Positions 1-7,062 of a stretch of DNA of 64,000 nucleotides are shown piece after piece (within the stretch, counting starts at the first letter, position 1; every line of letters begins with the position of its first letter). The notes beneath the pieces were generated by a model. That model searched no databases and had not been told where the DNA came from. It saw only the letters and a program-made list of their open reading frames with translations. The DNA is taken from NCBI GenBank assembly GCA_944388605.1, contig CALXJJ010000001.1:1-64000 (forward strand), given 5' to 3'. Position numbers and translations under genes: made by a program. This DNA is from an uncultured Clostridia bacterium. Its GTDB lineage: Bacteria; Bacillota; Clostridia; TANB77; CAG-508.

Positions 1-111
1 TTCTCCGTCATTTGCCTCAAAGGTGATGTCATTGTCTGCTAAAAAAACTTCTTTTTCTTTTTTGTTTTTATTTCTAATAAACTTCTTTGTTATATGCTCT
101 ATTGTAATCAT
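1..111 (-). CDS. ABC transporter ATP-binding protein, N-terminal part (runs off the window)
   Basis: The visible 37 codons start with MITIEHITKKF and continue to a DITFEANDGE stretch. This is the usual start of an ABC ATPase: a first beta strand, then the segment just before the Walker A loop, which lies outside the window. The start ATG overlaps the stop codon of the metallo-hydrolase gene upstream by one base, so translation is probably coupled. It would be the fourth gene of the exporter operon that starts near 3,525. Subfamily and substrate cannot be told from this fragment. Confidence 0.7.
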   Translation of the reverse strand, partial: MITIEHITKKFIRNKNKKEKEVFLADNDITFEANDGE

Positions 112-755
112 CACTTTCCCCTTTCCATTTTTACTTTATCCACAACTATATCTGCATCTACTAATTTAGCAAACTTTGCTCCATCTTTTTTTGAACCTAT
201 TATACTACCATAATGTGTTGGCACAGCTACTTTAGGTTTTATTTCGTTTATTAGCTCTGCAGCTTCTTTGTAATCCATTGTATATGTTCCTCCAACTGGA
301 ACAAATGCCACATCACATTTTACTTTTTTATTTTCTTTTGTTATATCTGTATCTCCTGAAATATAATAAGTAATTCCTTCCATATTTACCAAATATCCTA
401 CCCAATTATTTTCTTTTGGGTGAAATTGCTTATTAATGTTATAGGCTGGTACTGTTTGAAATTCTATATTTTTTACTGTATAACTTTTATTTGGTATTAC
501 TGTAATAATATTTTCTTCTTTCCAGCCTTTTTTTAATACTTTAGTTCTCAAGTCTTCCGGTATCACAATAACAGTATCTTCTTTTACTATTTTTCCTATA
601 TCTTCCTCTGAATAATGATCATAGTGATCATGTGTGATAAAAATCACATCTGCATCATTATAGTTTGTTTCTATTTTAAATGGGTCAAAATAAATTGTGT
701 TTCCTTTGCTAAATCTAATACTACTATGGCATAAAACCTCAACATTTTCTAACAT
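111..755 (-). CDS. Metallo-beta-lactamase fold metal-dependent hydrolase
   Basis: This 214-residue protein has the metal-binding motif HDHYDH at about residues 42-47 and a later GDTD segment near 134. A further PTHYGS segment near 180 fits the third metal ligand site. These are marks of the Lactamase_B_3/UlaG-like branch of metallo-beta-lactamase fold hydrolases, which are usually cytoplasmic. The substrate is unknown. The start has a good AGGAGG site. It lies 11 bases downstream of the ABC permease gene and overlaps the next ATPase by one base, so it appears to be a soluble member of the exporter operon. Confidence 0.85.
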   Translation of the reverse strand: MLENVEVLCHSSIRFSKGNTIYFDPFKIETNYNDADVIFITHDHYDHYSEEDIGKIVKEDTVIVIPEDLRTKVLKKGWKEENIITVIPNKSYTVKNIEFQTVPAYNINKQFHPKENNWVGYLVNMEGITYYISGDTDITKENKKVKCDVAFVPVGGTYTMDYKEAAELINEIKPKVAVPTHYGSIIGSKKDGAKFAKLVDADIVVDKVKMERGK

Positions 756-766
756 TTTTTACCTCC

Positions 767-2428
767 TTATATTATGTTATCTGCTAACTTATTTTGATTA
801 TTGTACAAATACTTATTTATAACAACTGTTGCCACTATGTATAAAACTCCAACTATTCCTAATCCTAGATACATATTTATATTTTTTAGTAAAGCTACTG
901 CTCCTATCATTATTCCTATATTAAGCATCGAAAATAGCATTGGAAAAATTAAATTTAAGTTTTGTTTTGCAACTGCATATTCAGAGTCCCAGTTTAATTT
1001 TGGTCTTTTTAGGTCTATTATAATCATTACAATACTTTGCAATACTCCAATTATGGTTGCTACAACAAATAATGCAATTAAAGTTACTATTGGTAGATGT
1101 AATATATATTCAGCTATTCCTAACGTAATAATAATAGATACCATATACATTATTATATTTGGAACTATTTTGTATATATATTGCTTATACAATGGTACAG
1201 GTATATACTTCATAAATACTGCATTTTCGCCATCTCTTGATACTGCAGTAATTGCAATATATATAAACATAGTAAAAAATTGTATAACCCCTAAAATAAT
1301 ACAAGCTATCATAAATGTATTTATTGTCATTTGCCCTACCATTTGGTTAATTTGCTCTAATCCCATTCCATCACTATTTAACCCTGCATATGTAATTACC
1401 ACCATTATAATTGGTATAAGAATTGCTGGTATTAAGCATTGCATTAGAAATACTGGATTTCTAGCTAGTACTTTAAATTCTTTACCAACATAGCTTTTAT
1501 ATAATTTACTATTTTTATATTCTTTTTGTTTTATGCCTTTTTTAGTGCGTGCAGTTCCTCCTCCAAATAAGTTTCCTACTAACCCTTTAAAATATATTTG
1601 TTGTGCAATTAGCATATACACAACAAAACTTATCGCAGTAATAACTATTGTTTTTAAAACTTCTATCACTGTTGTAACTAAATTATTTGTTGTTAGTGCT
1701 TCTATTAAATAATCTACTGTTGGAATATATCCTTTAATCATTTCTATTGTACCATTTGCCTCTACTAGCATTTGTGCCATTTCTTCATTTGTCAAATCAT
1801 CTTGCATACTACTTGTAGAAATTGATAATGCTATAACAATTACTAAAAGTAATGCAGTTGCAAGTAGCTGAAATTTGTTTCTATTTTTTGTAAGCTTTGC
1901 AAAACTCATAATTCCCATTACGATTATACTTATAAGTAGCACTGGTAATATTGGTACTAAAATAACAGCTAATAACATTATTATATAGTAAACAATTCCT
2001 GCTCCTGTTAGTATTCCATACATTATAAGTGGAATGCATCCTACTAAAAATATAATTAAATATTCGCTAATAAGCATAACATTAGTTCTTGCAAGTATAA
2101 TTTGATAAGGTTTTAGTGGTAGTGGTAGTAAATATTCACTATCTTTTGTAAAGTATAAAATGTTTATGCTTGAAAATATTGTTTGGACAATTGCCAACCC
2201 TAATATCATAAATAATATCATTCCTATAAATATTTCTTCTTGTTGGATTTGAATTAAACCATCAAGTAAGTTATAGCTTAAAAATATGATAAGTCCTGCA
2301 AAATATAAAAATAGTAGTCCATATAACAAGAATTTGCTTTTTGATTTTGTAGAAACTCCCATCTGTGCATCCATATTAGAAAACGAGTTTTTTAGAAATA
2401 TTTTTGTTAATTTTATTACTTTTTTCAT
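767..2428 (-). CDS. ABC-2 type exporter permease
   Basis: This is a 553-residue integral membrane protein with about twelve hydrophobic segments. The first two pairs lie at residues 33-55 and 66-90, and the last run ends near 540. The N-terminal order (amphipathic lead, then FLLYGLLFLYFAGL) and the length fit the Firmicutes ABC-2 permease family that pairs with a separate ATPase. It follows the ATPase gene at 2,579-3,301 after about 150 bases, so the two probably form one exporter. An AAAGGA site precedes the ATG. The substrate is unknown; relatives are often linked to peptide or antibiotic stress, but nothing here shows that. Confidence 0.85.
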   Translation of the reverse strand: MKKVIKLTKIFLKNSFSNMDAQMGVSTKSKSKFLLYGLLFLYFAGLIIFLSYNLLDGLIQIQQEEIFIGMILFMILGLAIVQTIFSSINILYFTKDSEYLLPLPLKPYQIILARTNVMLISEYLIIFLVGCIPLIMYGILTGAGIVYYIIMLLAVILVPILPVLLISIIVMGIMSFAKLTKNRNKFQLLATALLLVIVIALSISTSSMQDDLTNEEMAQMLVEANGTIEMIKGYIPTVDYLIEALTTNNLVTTVIEVLKTIVITAISFVVYMLIAQQIYFKGLVGNLFGGGTARTKKGIKQKEYKNSKLYKSYVGKEFKVLARNPVFLMQCLIPAILIPIIMVVITYAGLNSDGMGLEQINQMVGQMTINTFMIACIILGVIQFFTMFIYIAITAVSRDGENAVFMKYIPVPLYKQYIYKIVPNIIMYMVSIIITLGIAEYILHLPIVTLIALFVVATIIGVLQSIVMIIIDLKRPKLNWDSEYAVAKQNLNLIFPMLFSMLNIGIMIGAVALLKNINMYLGLGIVGVLYIVATVVINKYLYNNQNKLADNII

Positions 2429-2578
2429 TTTGTTTCATTCCTTTCTCTCTCAATACCTTTTTCGTATGACTTTAATGAATTTATCTTCTTGCTAATTTTC
2501 TTTATTTAAAAATGTCCAAAAAGTGGCTGACCCCAAACCTGACATCTTAAATGTTTAATCTACTAAAATAATTTTCAA

Positions 2579-3301
2579 TTACTTTTCTGTAATTTCTAAA
2601 AATAAGTCTTCTAATGATGCATTTTCTTTAAATTTTTGCTTCATTTCATCAAAAGTTCCAACAAAAACTAATTTCCCATTATTTATAATTCCTACTCTAT
2701 CACATAGCTTTTCTGCTACTTCTAATATATGTGTTGAGAAAAATACTGTTTTTCCAGCCCTTGCATGCTGTCTCATCATTTCTTTTAAATCGTAAGAAGA
2801 TTTTGGGTCTAAGCCTGTCATTGGCTCATCTAATATCCAATTTTTAGGCTCAGCAAGCAATGCACCACATATTACAATTTTTTGCCTCATACCGTGCGAA
2901 TAACTTTGAATTTGATTGTTTAAGTCATTATATATTTCGAACTTCTTAGTAAGTTCTTCTATTTTATCTTTTCTCTTGTCTTGTGGCACATCATATACAT
3001 CAGCCATAAACATTAAATATTCTATGCCTTTTAATTTTAGAAACATATCTGGACTATCTGGTACAAAACCAAAGTTTTTCTTTGCTTCTAATGGCTCTCT
3101 TTTTATGCTTTTACCATCTATTAAAATATCCCCTTCATCAATATTTAATATTCCTGTTATCATTCTAATTGTTGTAGTTTTTCCTGCTCCATTTGGTCCT
3201 AAAAAGCCAAAAATTTCTCCATTTTTAATTTCAAGATTCAAATCATCTACTGACTTCTTTCCTTTTACATAAGATTTTGAAACGTTTTTTATTTCAATCA
3301 T
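2579..3301 (-). CDS. ABC transporter ATP-binding protein (exporter)
   Basis: This 240-residue nucleotide-binding subunit is of the usual length. Visible motifs are Walker A GPNGAGKTTT (about 36-45), a signature region QSYSHGMRQK replacing LSGGQ, Walker B WILDEPMTGLDP and the switch histidine in FFSTH. SYSHGMRQK-type signatures are typical of ABC-2 exporters of the YxlF/CcmA/NatA type. It starts behind a perfect AGGAGG and is the first gene after the promoter and palindrome at 3,494-3,559. It energises the permease encoded next to it. Confidence 0.92.
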   Translation of the reverse strand: MIEIKNVSKSYVKGKKSVDDLNLEIKNGEIFGFLGPNGAGKTTTIRMITGILNIDEGDILIDGKSIKREPLEAKKNFGFVPDSPDMFLKLKGIEYLMFMADVYDVPQDKRKDKIEELTKKFEIYNDLNNQIQSYSHGMRQKIVICGALLAEPKNWILDEPMTGLDPKSSYDLKEMMRQHARAGKTVFFSTHILEVAEKLCDRVGIINNGKLVFVGTFDEMKQKFKENASLEDLFLEITEK

Positions 3302-3367
3302 TTTTCGTACCTCCTATATTAATCTCCCTACTATTATTTAAACGTTTTAGATTACTTACATATCGCA

Positions 3368-3470
3368 TACTTGTGTACATCTGTTATAGTAAAGAACATT
3401 CTTGTATAGGAAAAACTGGATTTCTCCTATACCAAGGACAGATTGAGGACAATATCAACATCTCTTTACT
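3368..3470. repeat. Degenerate copy of the dispersed intergenic repeat (modules 2 and 3)
   Basis: TTGTGTACATCTGTTA followed by an AAAG-rich stretch and a hairpin around CTTGTATAGGAAAAA and TTCTCCTATAC matches the second part of the repeat at 53,064-53,198. It lies in the leader between the ABC operon promoter and the ATPase start. It is more decayed than the main copies. Confidence 0.55.
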
Positions 3471-3493
3471 ACCCCTATTATATATTATTACAT

Positions 3494-3559
3494 AATGTAT
3501 AAACCATCTTTTTATACATTGTTCGTTCTTATTATATTATTTTTTTATACAATAGTCAA
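3494..3559 (-). promoter_or_regulatory. Promoter and palindromic operator of the ABC exporter operon
   Basis: On the minus strand there is TTGACT (3,554-3,559), a 17-base spacer and TATAAT (3,531-3,536), a near-perfect SigA-type promoter. Just downstream of the -10 sits a perfect 10-base inverted repeat, AATGTATAAA (3,494-3,503) and TTTATACATT (3,511-3,520), with a 7-base spacer. A repressor bound there would overlap the start of transcription. No regulator gene lies next to it in the window. The leader to the ATPase start is about 220 bases and holds a repeat relic. Confidence 0.7.
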
Positions 3560-3665
3560 TGAACAAAGAAAAATTACAAAATTGATTTATATTATTTTCA
3601 TTAACTGTTAAATAATCTTAATAATACTTTTTTGTATGCCATTTATTATAAAAATCGCTATTATT

Positions 3666-3810
3666 TTATATCTCTGCTTTGTTATAACTTGCTAGTCCAT
3701 AAGAATATTCTTTGTCAATATGTATATATGACTTATTTTGTCCTGCTACAGCAAATACTATCGTTTGTATTATAACAAATATGCTTATCATTATAATTAT
3801 TTTTATTCAT
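3666..3810 (-). pseudogene. Small exported or membrane peptide, reading frame broken at a poly-A run
   Basis: A strong AGGAGG is followed after 8 bases by ATG at 3,810, but that frame gives a 25-codon hydrophilic peptide. Removing one A from the AAAAA run at 3,800-3,804 would fuse MNK to the frame beginning at 3,791. That frame reads MISIFVIIQTIVFAVAGQ and then a polar tail ending at 3,666. The product would be a peptide of about 47 residues with a signal-like hydrophobic segment (FVIIQTIVFAVAG). Either the gene is broken, it is read by slippage, or the run is miscalled. The internal ATG at 3,791 could also serve as a start. Function unknown. Confidence 0.5.
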
Positions 3811-3846
3811 ACTTTTGCCTCCTATATGGAAAAGAAAAAAGTTTAA

Positions 3847-3879
3847 AAAATTTCCACCATCTTAGTTGGTGGAAATTTT
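3847..3879 (-). terminator. Rho-independent terminator after the riboswitch-controlled gene
   Basis: A perfect 13-base stem (AAAATTTCCACCA with TGGTGGAAATTTT, 7-base loop) ends the transcript of the gene at 3,896-4,552 and separates it from the small peptide gene. Confidence 0.8.
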
Positions 3880-3895
3880 ATTCATTTTATTCTTT

Positions 3896-4552
3896 TTATT
3901 CTTTTTCTTTTAAAGTATATTCACTTATATCAGGCTCTATAAATATAGTATCTTCTACATTATCAAATTTATATTCTTTTTCTGTTAGAGTTTGTCTATC
4001 TGTAGATTTAACAAGTAATCCTGTATCTTTTTCTATATATGTTTCTGTATCTTCAGAATTCAAAGATGTTGATGATATAAAGCCTCTTATGCTATAACAC
4101 TCTTTTCCGTTATAATTAACTGATTTTATATTTGAAGTTATACAACCTAAAAATGTTTGCCATCTATTATCTGTTTCTAAACCATTATAAATATTTACAG
4201 ACATAATCGTACCACTATCTAACTCAACTATTTTATTTTCTATATTATCCCAAAATGTATCAGTTCTTTCTCCATTATTATACATTGATATTTTTGATAT
4301 TTCTCCATTTATATTTCTTTCCAAAAATACAACTTGCTTATTATCTTTTTTATAATATTCCATAGTTACAATGTTTTCATTATCTTCTGTTGTGACAGAT
4401 TTTATATAATAATTGGAATTGTTAGAATATTGTGAAATTTTATCTTGTAAACCTGTAACAATAACATAATTTTTAATAGTGTGAATTAGTACAATGATAA
4501 TTAAAATTGCTATTATAATTCCTATTACCTTTAATACTTTTTTTATTTTCAT
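3896..4552 (-). CDS. Membrane-anchored extracytoplasmic protein under c-di-GMP riboswitch control
   Basis: This 218-residue protein has a basic N-terminus and one transmembrane helix (about 8-30, rich in I, V and L). The rest is a soluble beta-rich domain with repeated polar strands (for example EYYKKDNKQVVFLER and DTETYIEKDTGLLVKS). The pattern recalls LolA/LppX-like lipoprotein folds, but I do not recognise a named family. ATG at 4,552 is chosen because it lies 9 bases after GAGGAGG; an upstream TTG at 4,558 is too close. The riboswitch directly upstream implies that expression follows c-di-GMP, as for adhesion or surface proteins in other clostridia. The exact role is unknown. Confidence 0.75.
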   Translation of the reverse strand: MKIKKVLKVIGIIIAILIIIVLIHTIKNYVIVTGLQDKISQYSNNSNYYIKSVTTEDNENIVTMEYYKKDNKQVVFLERNINGEISKISMYNNGERTDTFWDNIENKIVELDSGTIMSVNIYNGLETDNRWQTFLGCITSNIKSVNYNGKECYSIRGFISSTSLNSEDTETYIEKDTGLLVKSTDRQTLTEKEYKFDNVEDTIFIEPDISEYTLKEKE

Positions 4553-4571
4553 ATTCAATTACCTCCTCTTT

Positions 4572-4655
4572 TGTGCAACCTAGCTATCATAAGCATTTAT
4601 GCTTTTAGACCTATGGCTTTGCGTCATAAACTTTCGTTTATTTTGCTCTTTTACA
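4572..4655 (-). promoter_or_regulatory. Cyclic di-GMP-I (GEMM-I) riboswitch
   Basis: Read on the minus strand, the GEMM-I core appears in order. First comes GCAAAA, then a hairpin ATAAAC-GAAA-GTTTAT capped by a GNRA loop. Next is the hallmark GACGCAAAGCC, then the GGTCTAA receptor. A second hairpin AAGCAT...ATGCTT follows, and the 3' strand is GATAGCTAGGTTGC. The aptamer ends only a few bases before the GAGGAGG of the gene at 4,552, with no terminator in between. Control of ribosome access is therefore more likely than attenuation. Known function of the class: binding of cyclic di-GMP. An EAL phosphodiesterase gene is present at 33.7 kb. Confidence 0.88.
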
Positions 4656-4744
4656 ATATTTACATATATTATAGCATATTTTGATATTTTTAGCAAATTT
4701 AACTCAGCAATAAAAGTCCCTATCCATTGTATCACTCTCCTTAT

Positions 4745-4933
4745 CTATGCTTTACATACAAATAGAGTATACCTATAGCAATTAATTGAGATAATTGATG
4801 TTGGTACTGCAATTACTGGTACTTTTGCAAGTTCTGTTACTACTGATGCAGGTGTTCCTTCCATACCTGCAACTACTATTATACAATTTGCTTTTTCTAG
4901 TTTTTCTCTATTTGCAAGTAATCGTTTTATCAT
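4745..4933 (-). pseudogene. Internal fragment of larB (AIR-carboxylase-like) with a foreign tail
   Basis: The 62-codon frame reads IKRLLANREKLEKAN, then IIVVAGMEG and VVTELAKVPVIAVPTS. This matches the central nucleotide-binding part of LarB (nickel-pincer cofactor carboxylase, PurE-like fold). The N-terminal two thirds and the C-terminal GYGANFGG segment are missing. After VPTS the reading changes to ISINCY plus unrelated residues. This junction is exactly where a 30-base repeat shared with the 3' end of the restriction enzyme gene begins. It cannot be functional LarB and looks like a captured or deleted remnant. Confidence 0.65.
4775..4804. repeat. 30-base direct repeat, copy 1
   Basis: This 30-base sequence (starts ATAGCAATTAATTGA, ends ATTGATGTTGG) recurs at 7,078-7,107 with one difference, in the same orientation. 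It lies at the broken end of the larB fragment. The two copies bracket the CmpB-like and macro-domain genes. Confidence 0.85.
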
Positions 4934-5009
4934 TTAGGAATTTATCCCAAGGATATTCCTGCAAAATATCGTAATTTTCATTAATATATTTTTCTATTTC
5001 TTCTCTCAT
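4908..5009 (-). pseudogene. N-terminal fragment of a YjbR/MmcQ-family gene
   Basis: A 33-codon frame starts MREEIEKYINENYDILQ and contains EYPWDKF. This is the conserved start of YjbR/MmcQ (CyaY-like fold) proteins, which normally continue to about 110-120 residues with an FRH(K)xNKKWF motif. Here the match stops after WDKF and the frame runs into the larB fragment and a stop. It has its own GGTGAG-type site. It is clearly a truncated remnant fused to other gene pieces. Confidence 0.6.
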
Positions 5010-5103
5010 AACTTTACTCACCTAAACTATATTTTGATATATCTTAGCCATCTCACTATCATATTATTTACTATTTTGTTTTATCTTTCATATACTTCTC
5101 CAA

Positions 5104-5901
5104 TTATGAATTATTTTCAAATTTATAATAATATGGTACTACATTCTTATAATAATCTTGAATTAATACATCAGTTCCATCTTTCAATCTTAATTTTAAG
5201 TTAGGATATACCTTTACTATAAATTGCTCATTCCATATTTCATTCATTAATCTTTCAATAGTTTGATTTTTATAAATATTTTTATAAGTTTGTTCATATG
5301 ATTCTTTGTTGCTTACTTCTAAATTGTTTTCCACAACTGTTCTTGCCAAAAATACATGTATAACAAAACCACTAATTAAGAAATCTATTAGTAATAAGAA
5401 TATAAGAATTATAGTTATCACTTTTAATTTTTTTATGCTCATTTTCTGTTTTAGCAATTCTATTAGTCTATTTACCATTGGATTAATTTGCTTCATTAAA
5501 AAAATAGATATAAGTCCCCAATAAATTGAATATAACAAGCATATTCTTCCATCTATATTTAAAAATCTATTTGAATAATCCCACCATCTAACATTAAATA
5601 TAAATTCTCCAATTAAACTAATTACAAATTCCACAACTGATCCAACGACAAAACCTCCAAAAAATAATGTATAGCCATTTTTTTTGAATTTTTGTAATGC
5701 TATTATTAATACTACTGCTCCAACTCCATATATTGGACAAACTGGTCCATATAAAAATCCTTGTCTGCTTTCTAATTTTCCATATACTATTAACGCAAAT
5801 ATTGTTTCTAATACAAAGCCTAAAATACTATAAATGATAAAGTAAGCTAATATTCTATAAATACCTATTCCATTTATATTAAAGTGCTTTTTTTCTTTCA
5901 T
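5104..5901 (-). CDS. CmpB-family (putative ABC-transporter type IV) membrane protein
   Basis: This is a 265-residue membrane protein. The segments FIIYSILGFVLETIF (about 16-30), RQGFLYGPVCPIYGVGAVV (about 48-66), GSVVEFVISLIGEFIF and RWWDYSNRFLNIDGRICL are the conserved blocks of the Pfam family first described as putative ABC-transporter type IV (CmpB). A further hydrophobic segment near 165-185 precedes a polar C-terminal region of about 80 residues that is not part of the usual core. ATG at 5,901 is chosen because AGAAGGA lies 8 bases before it. It sits in the accessory island next to the macro-domain gene. The family's biochemical role is not established. Confidence 0.75.
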   Translation of the reverse strand: MKEKKHFNINGIGIYRILAYFIIYSILGFVLETIFALIVYGKLESRQGFLYGPVCPIYGVGAVVLIIALQKFKKNGYTLFFGGFVVGSVVEFVISLIGEFIFNVRWWDYSNRFLNIDGRICLLYSIYWGLISIFLMKQINPMVNRLIELLKQKMSIKKLKVITIILIFLLLIDFLISGFVIHVFLARTVVENNLEVSNKESYEQTYKNIYKNQTIERLMNEIWNEQFIVKVYPNLKLRLKDGTDVLIQDYYKNVVPYYYKFENNS

Positions 5902-5940
5902 AATCTTCATCCTTCTAATTTTTTCTTTTTAATTCTATAA

Positions 5941-6198
5941 CTATTGATTTTCTAAATAATAATTTGTATCAAATAAAATATAAGACAATTTTTTAATATT
6001 CATATTTTTTAGTCCTACCATAATATCTTTATTTAATGAACTTTTACTACTTATCTCTAGATTTTTCATATAACCTATGGCTGTAAATAACTGTATAATA
6101 AAAGTAATTATTATCATTGATTGTATTAGCACATAATTCTTGAAGATTCCAAAGCTTTCAATATAGCCAAATATTACAGTTATAGAAATTAGCCACAT
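5941..6198 (-). CDS. Small two-helix membrane protein, overlapping the macro-domain gene
   Basis: This 85-codon frame has hydrophobic segments at about 1-14 and 23-44, then a polar tail. It overlaps the end of the macro-domain gene by 41 bases in another frame and has no good ribosome site. It may be translated by coupling, be the displaced C-terminus of its neighbour after a frameshift, or be unused. I do not recognise a family. Confidence 0.4.
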   Translation of the reverse strand: MWLISITVIFGYIESFGIFKNYVLIQSMIIITFIIQLFTAIGYMKNLEISSKSSLNKDIMVGLKNMNIKKLSYILFDTNYYLENQ

Positions 6199-6949
6199 CT
6201 TTATTTTTCCAATTTGTAATTAATGCTGATGTTTTTAGTGACCATATTATTTGTTCTAAAAATTCTTGCTCTGATAAAACTGGATTAATTCTTGAAATTC
6301 CTGTACCAATTATTGGTACATTTATTACCCTTCCATTATGAATACGATTTATTTCATTCCAAAAATCATTTAGAAACTTTAGATATTCTTGCATGGATAA
6401 ATATGCTTCATTTTTATCATTGAATTTTGTCAACGCTGTCAAAATATATTCATTTATATTTATAGTAGTTCCTATTGCATATTTTTTTGTTTTTCCTTCT
6501 AATCTATTTGCATTCTCTTCATATTTGTACCCTGCTAAACATTCTTCTATTTTTGAATTTAAACTTCTTAAATCATTATACTTTAGATATTCTTTCACAT
6601 ACATACCGTGTAAAGAAGTTTGTGATATTATGACATCATCAACTTGTGTATCAAAATATTCATTTACAGGAATTACCTTTATCCCATCCTCTTTGAAAAG
6701 ATTTCCAACTTTTACATTTAAATCTACTTTACCAATCTTTAATTCAATATGATTACAAAAAAATTTATAATAGCAAAAAATTAAAATATAAATTATTATA
6801 AATAGAATTATAAATCCTACTAATATACCTATATTATAATTATTTGGGATACCTGTAATTGCTAGTATAAATCCTGTAATCGTTGATATAATTGAAAATA
6901 TATTCCATTCTGCCTTAATTAAATTAACATCAAGAAATTTTTGTTTCAT
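6158..6949 (-). CDS. Two-helix membrane protein with macro-type domain (ThsA_Macro/DUF6430-like)
   Basis: This 263-residue protein has two transmembrane helices (about 17-34 and 41-65) and then a soluble domain. VIPVNEYFDTQVDDVIIS (about 91-108) followed by SLHG and, near the end, VPIIGTGISRINP recalls the macro-like ADP-ribose-binding domain of Thoeris ThsA effectors. In type II Thoeris such TM-macro proteins respond to a nucleotide signal made by a TIR protein (ThsB). A strong GGAGG precedes the ATG. No TIR gene is visible in the window, so a complete system is not shown. The neighbours are a restriction-modification pair and an integrase, which suits a defence island. Assignment is from motif memory, not a profile search. 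Confidence 0.6.
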   Translation of the reverse strand: MKQKFLDVNLIKAEWNIFSIISTITGFILAITGIPNNYNIGILVGFIILFIIIYILIFCYYKFFCNHIELKIGKVDLNVKVGNLFKEDGIKVIPVNEYFDTQVDDVIISQTSLHGMYVKEYLKYNDLRSLNSKIEECLAGYKYEENANRLEGKTKKYAIGTTININEYILTALTKFNDKNEAYLSMQEYLKFLNDFWNEINRIHNGRVINVPIIGTGISRINPVLSEQEFLEQIIWSLKTSALITNWKNKDVANFYNCNIWLY

Positions 6950-7062
6950 TTATTAGTCCTCCACATTCTAATCAAGTTTAATAATTTTATAAGTATTATA
7001 AATCATCAGTATTTTCAAAAATATTCATACTCCTTTCCAAATTTCTTTTGTACATTTTTATA

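Noticed and set aside
801-1493. Long plus-strand open frame opposite the ABC permease
   Set aside because: It mirrors the permease gene, has no ribosome site and its protein is a typical antisense artefact of hydrophobic codons.
2511-2547. GC-richer word (TGTCCAAAAAGTGGCTGACC) between permease and ATPase, ending in GACA
   Set aside because: It looks like an insertion-sequence end, but no second end or transposase is present nearby and it may simply be leader sequence.
5941-6198. 85-codon frame as the true C-terminus of the macro protein
   Set aside because: Kept only as a weak separate gene; the macro frame already reaches a plausible end and the alternative adds membrane helices not expected there.
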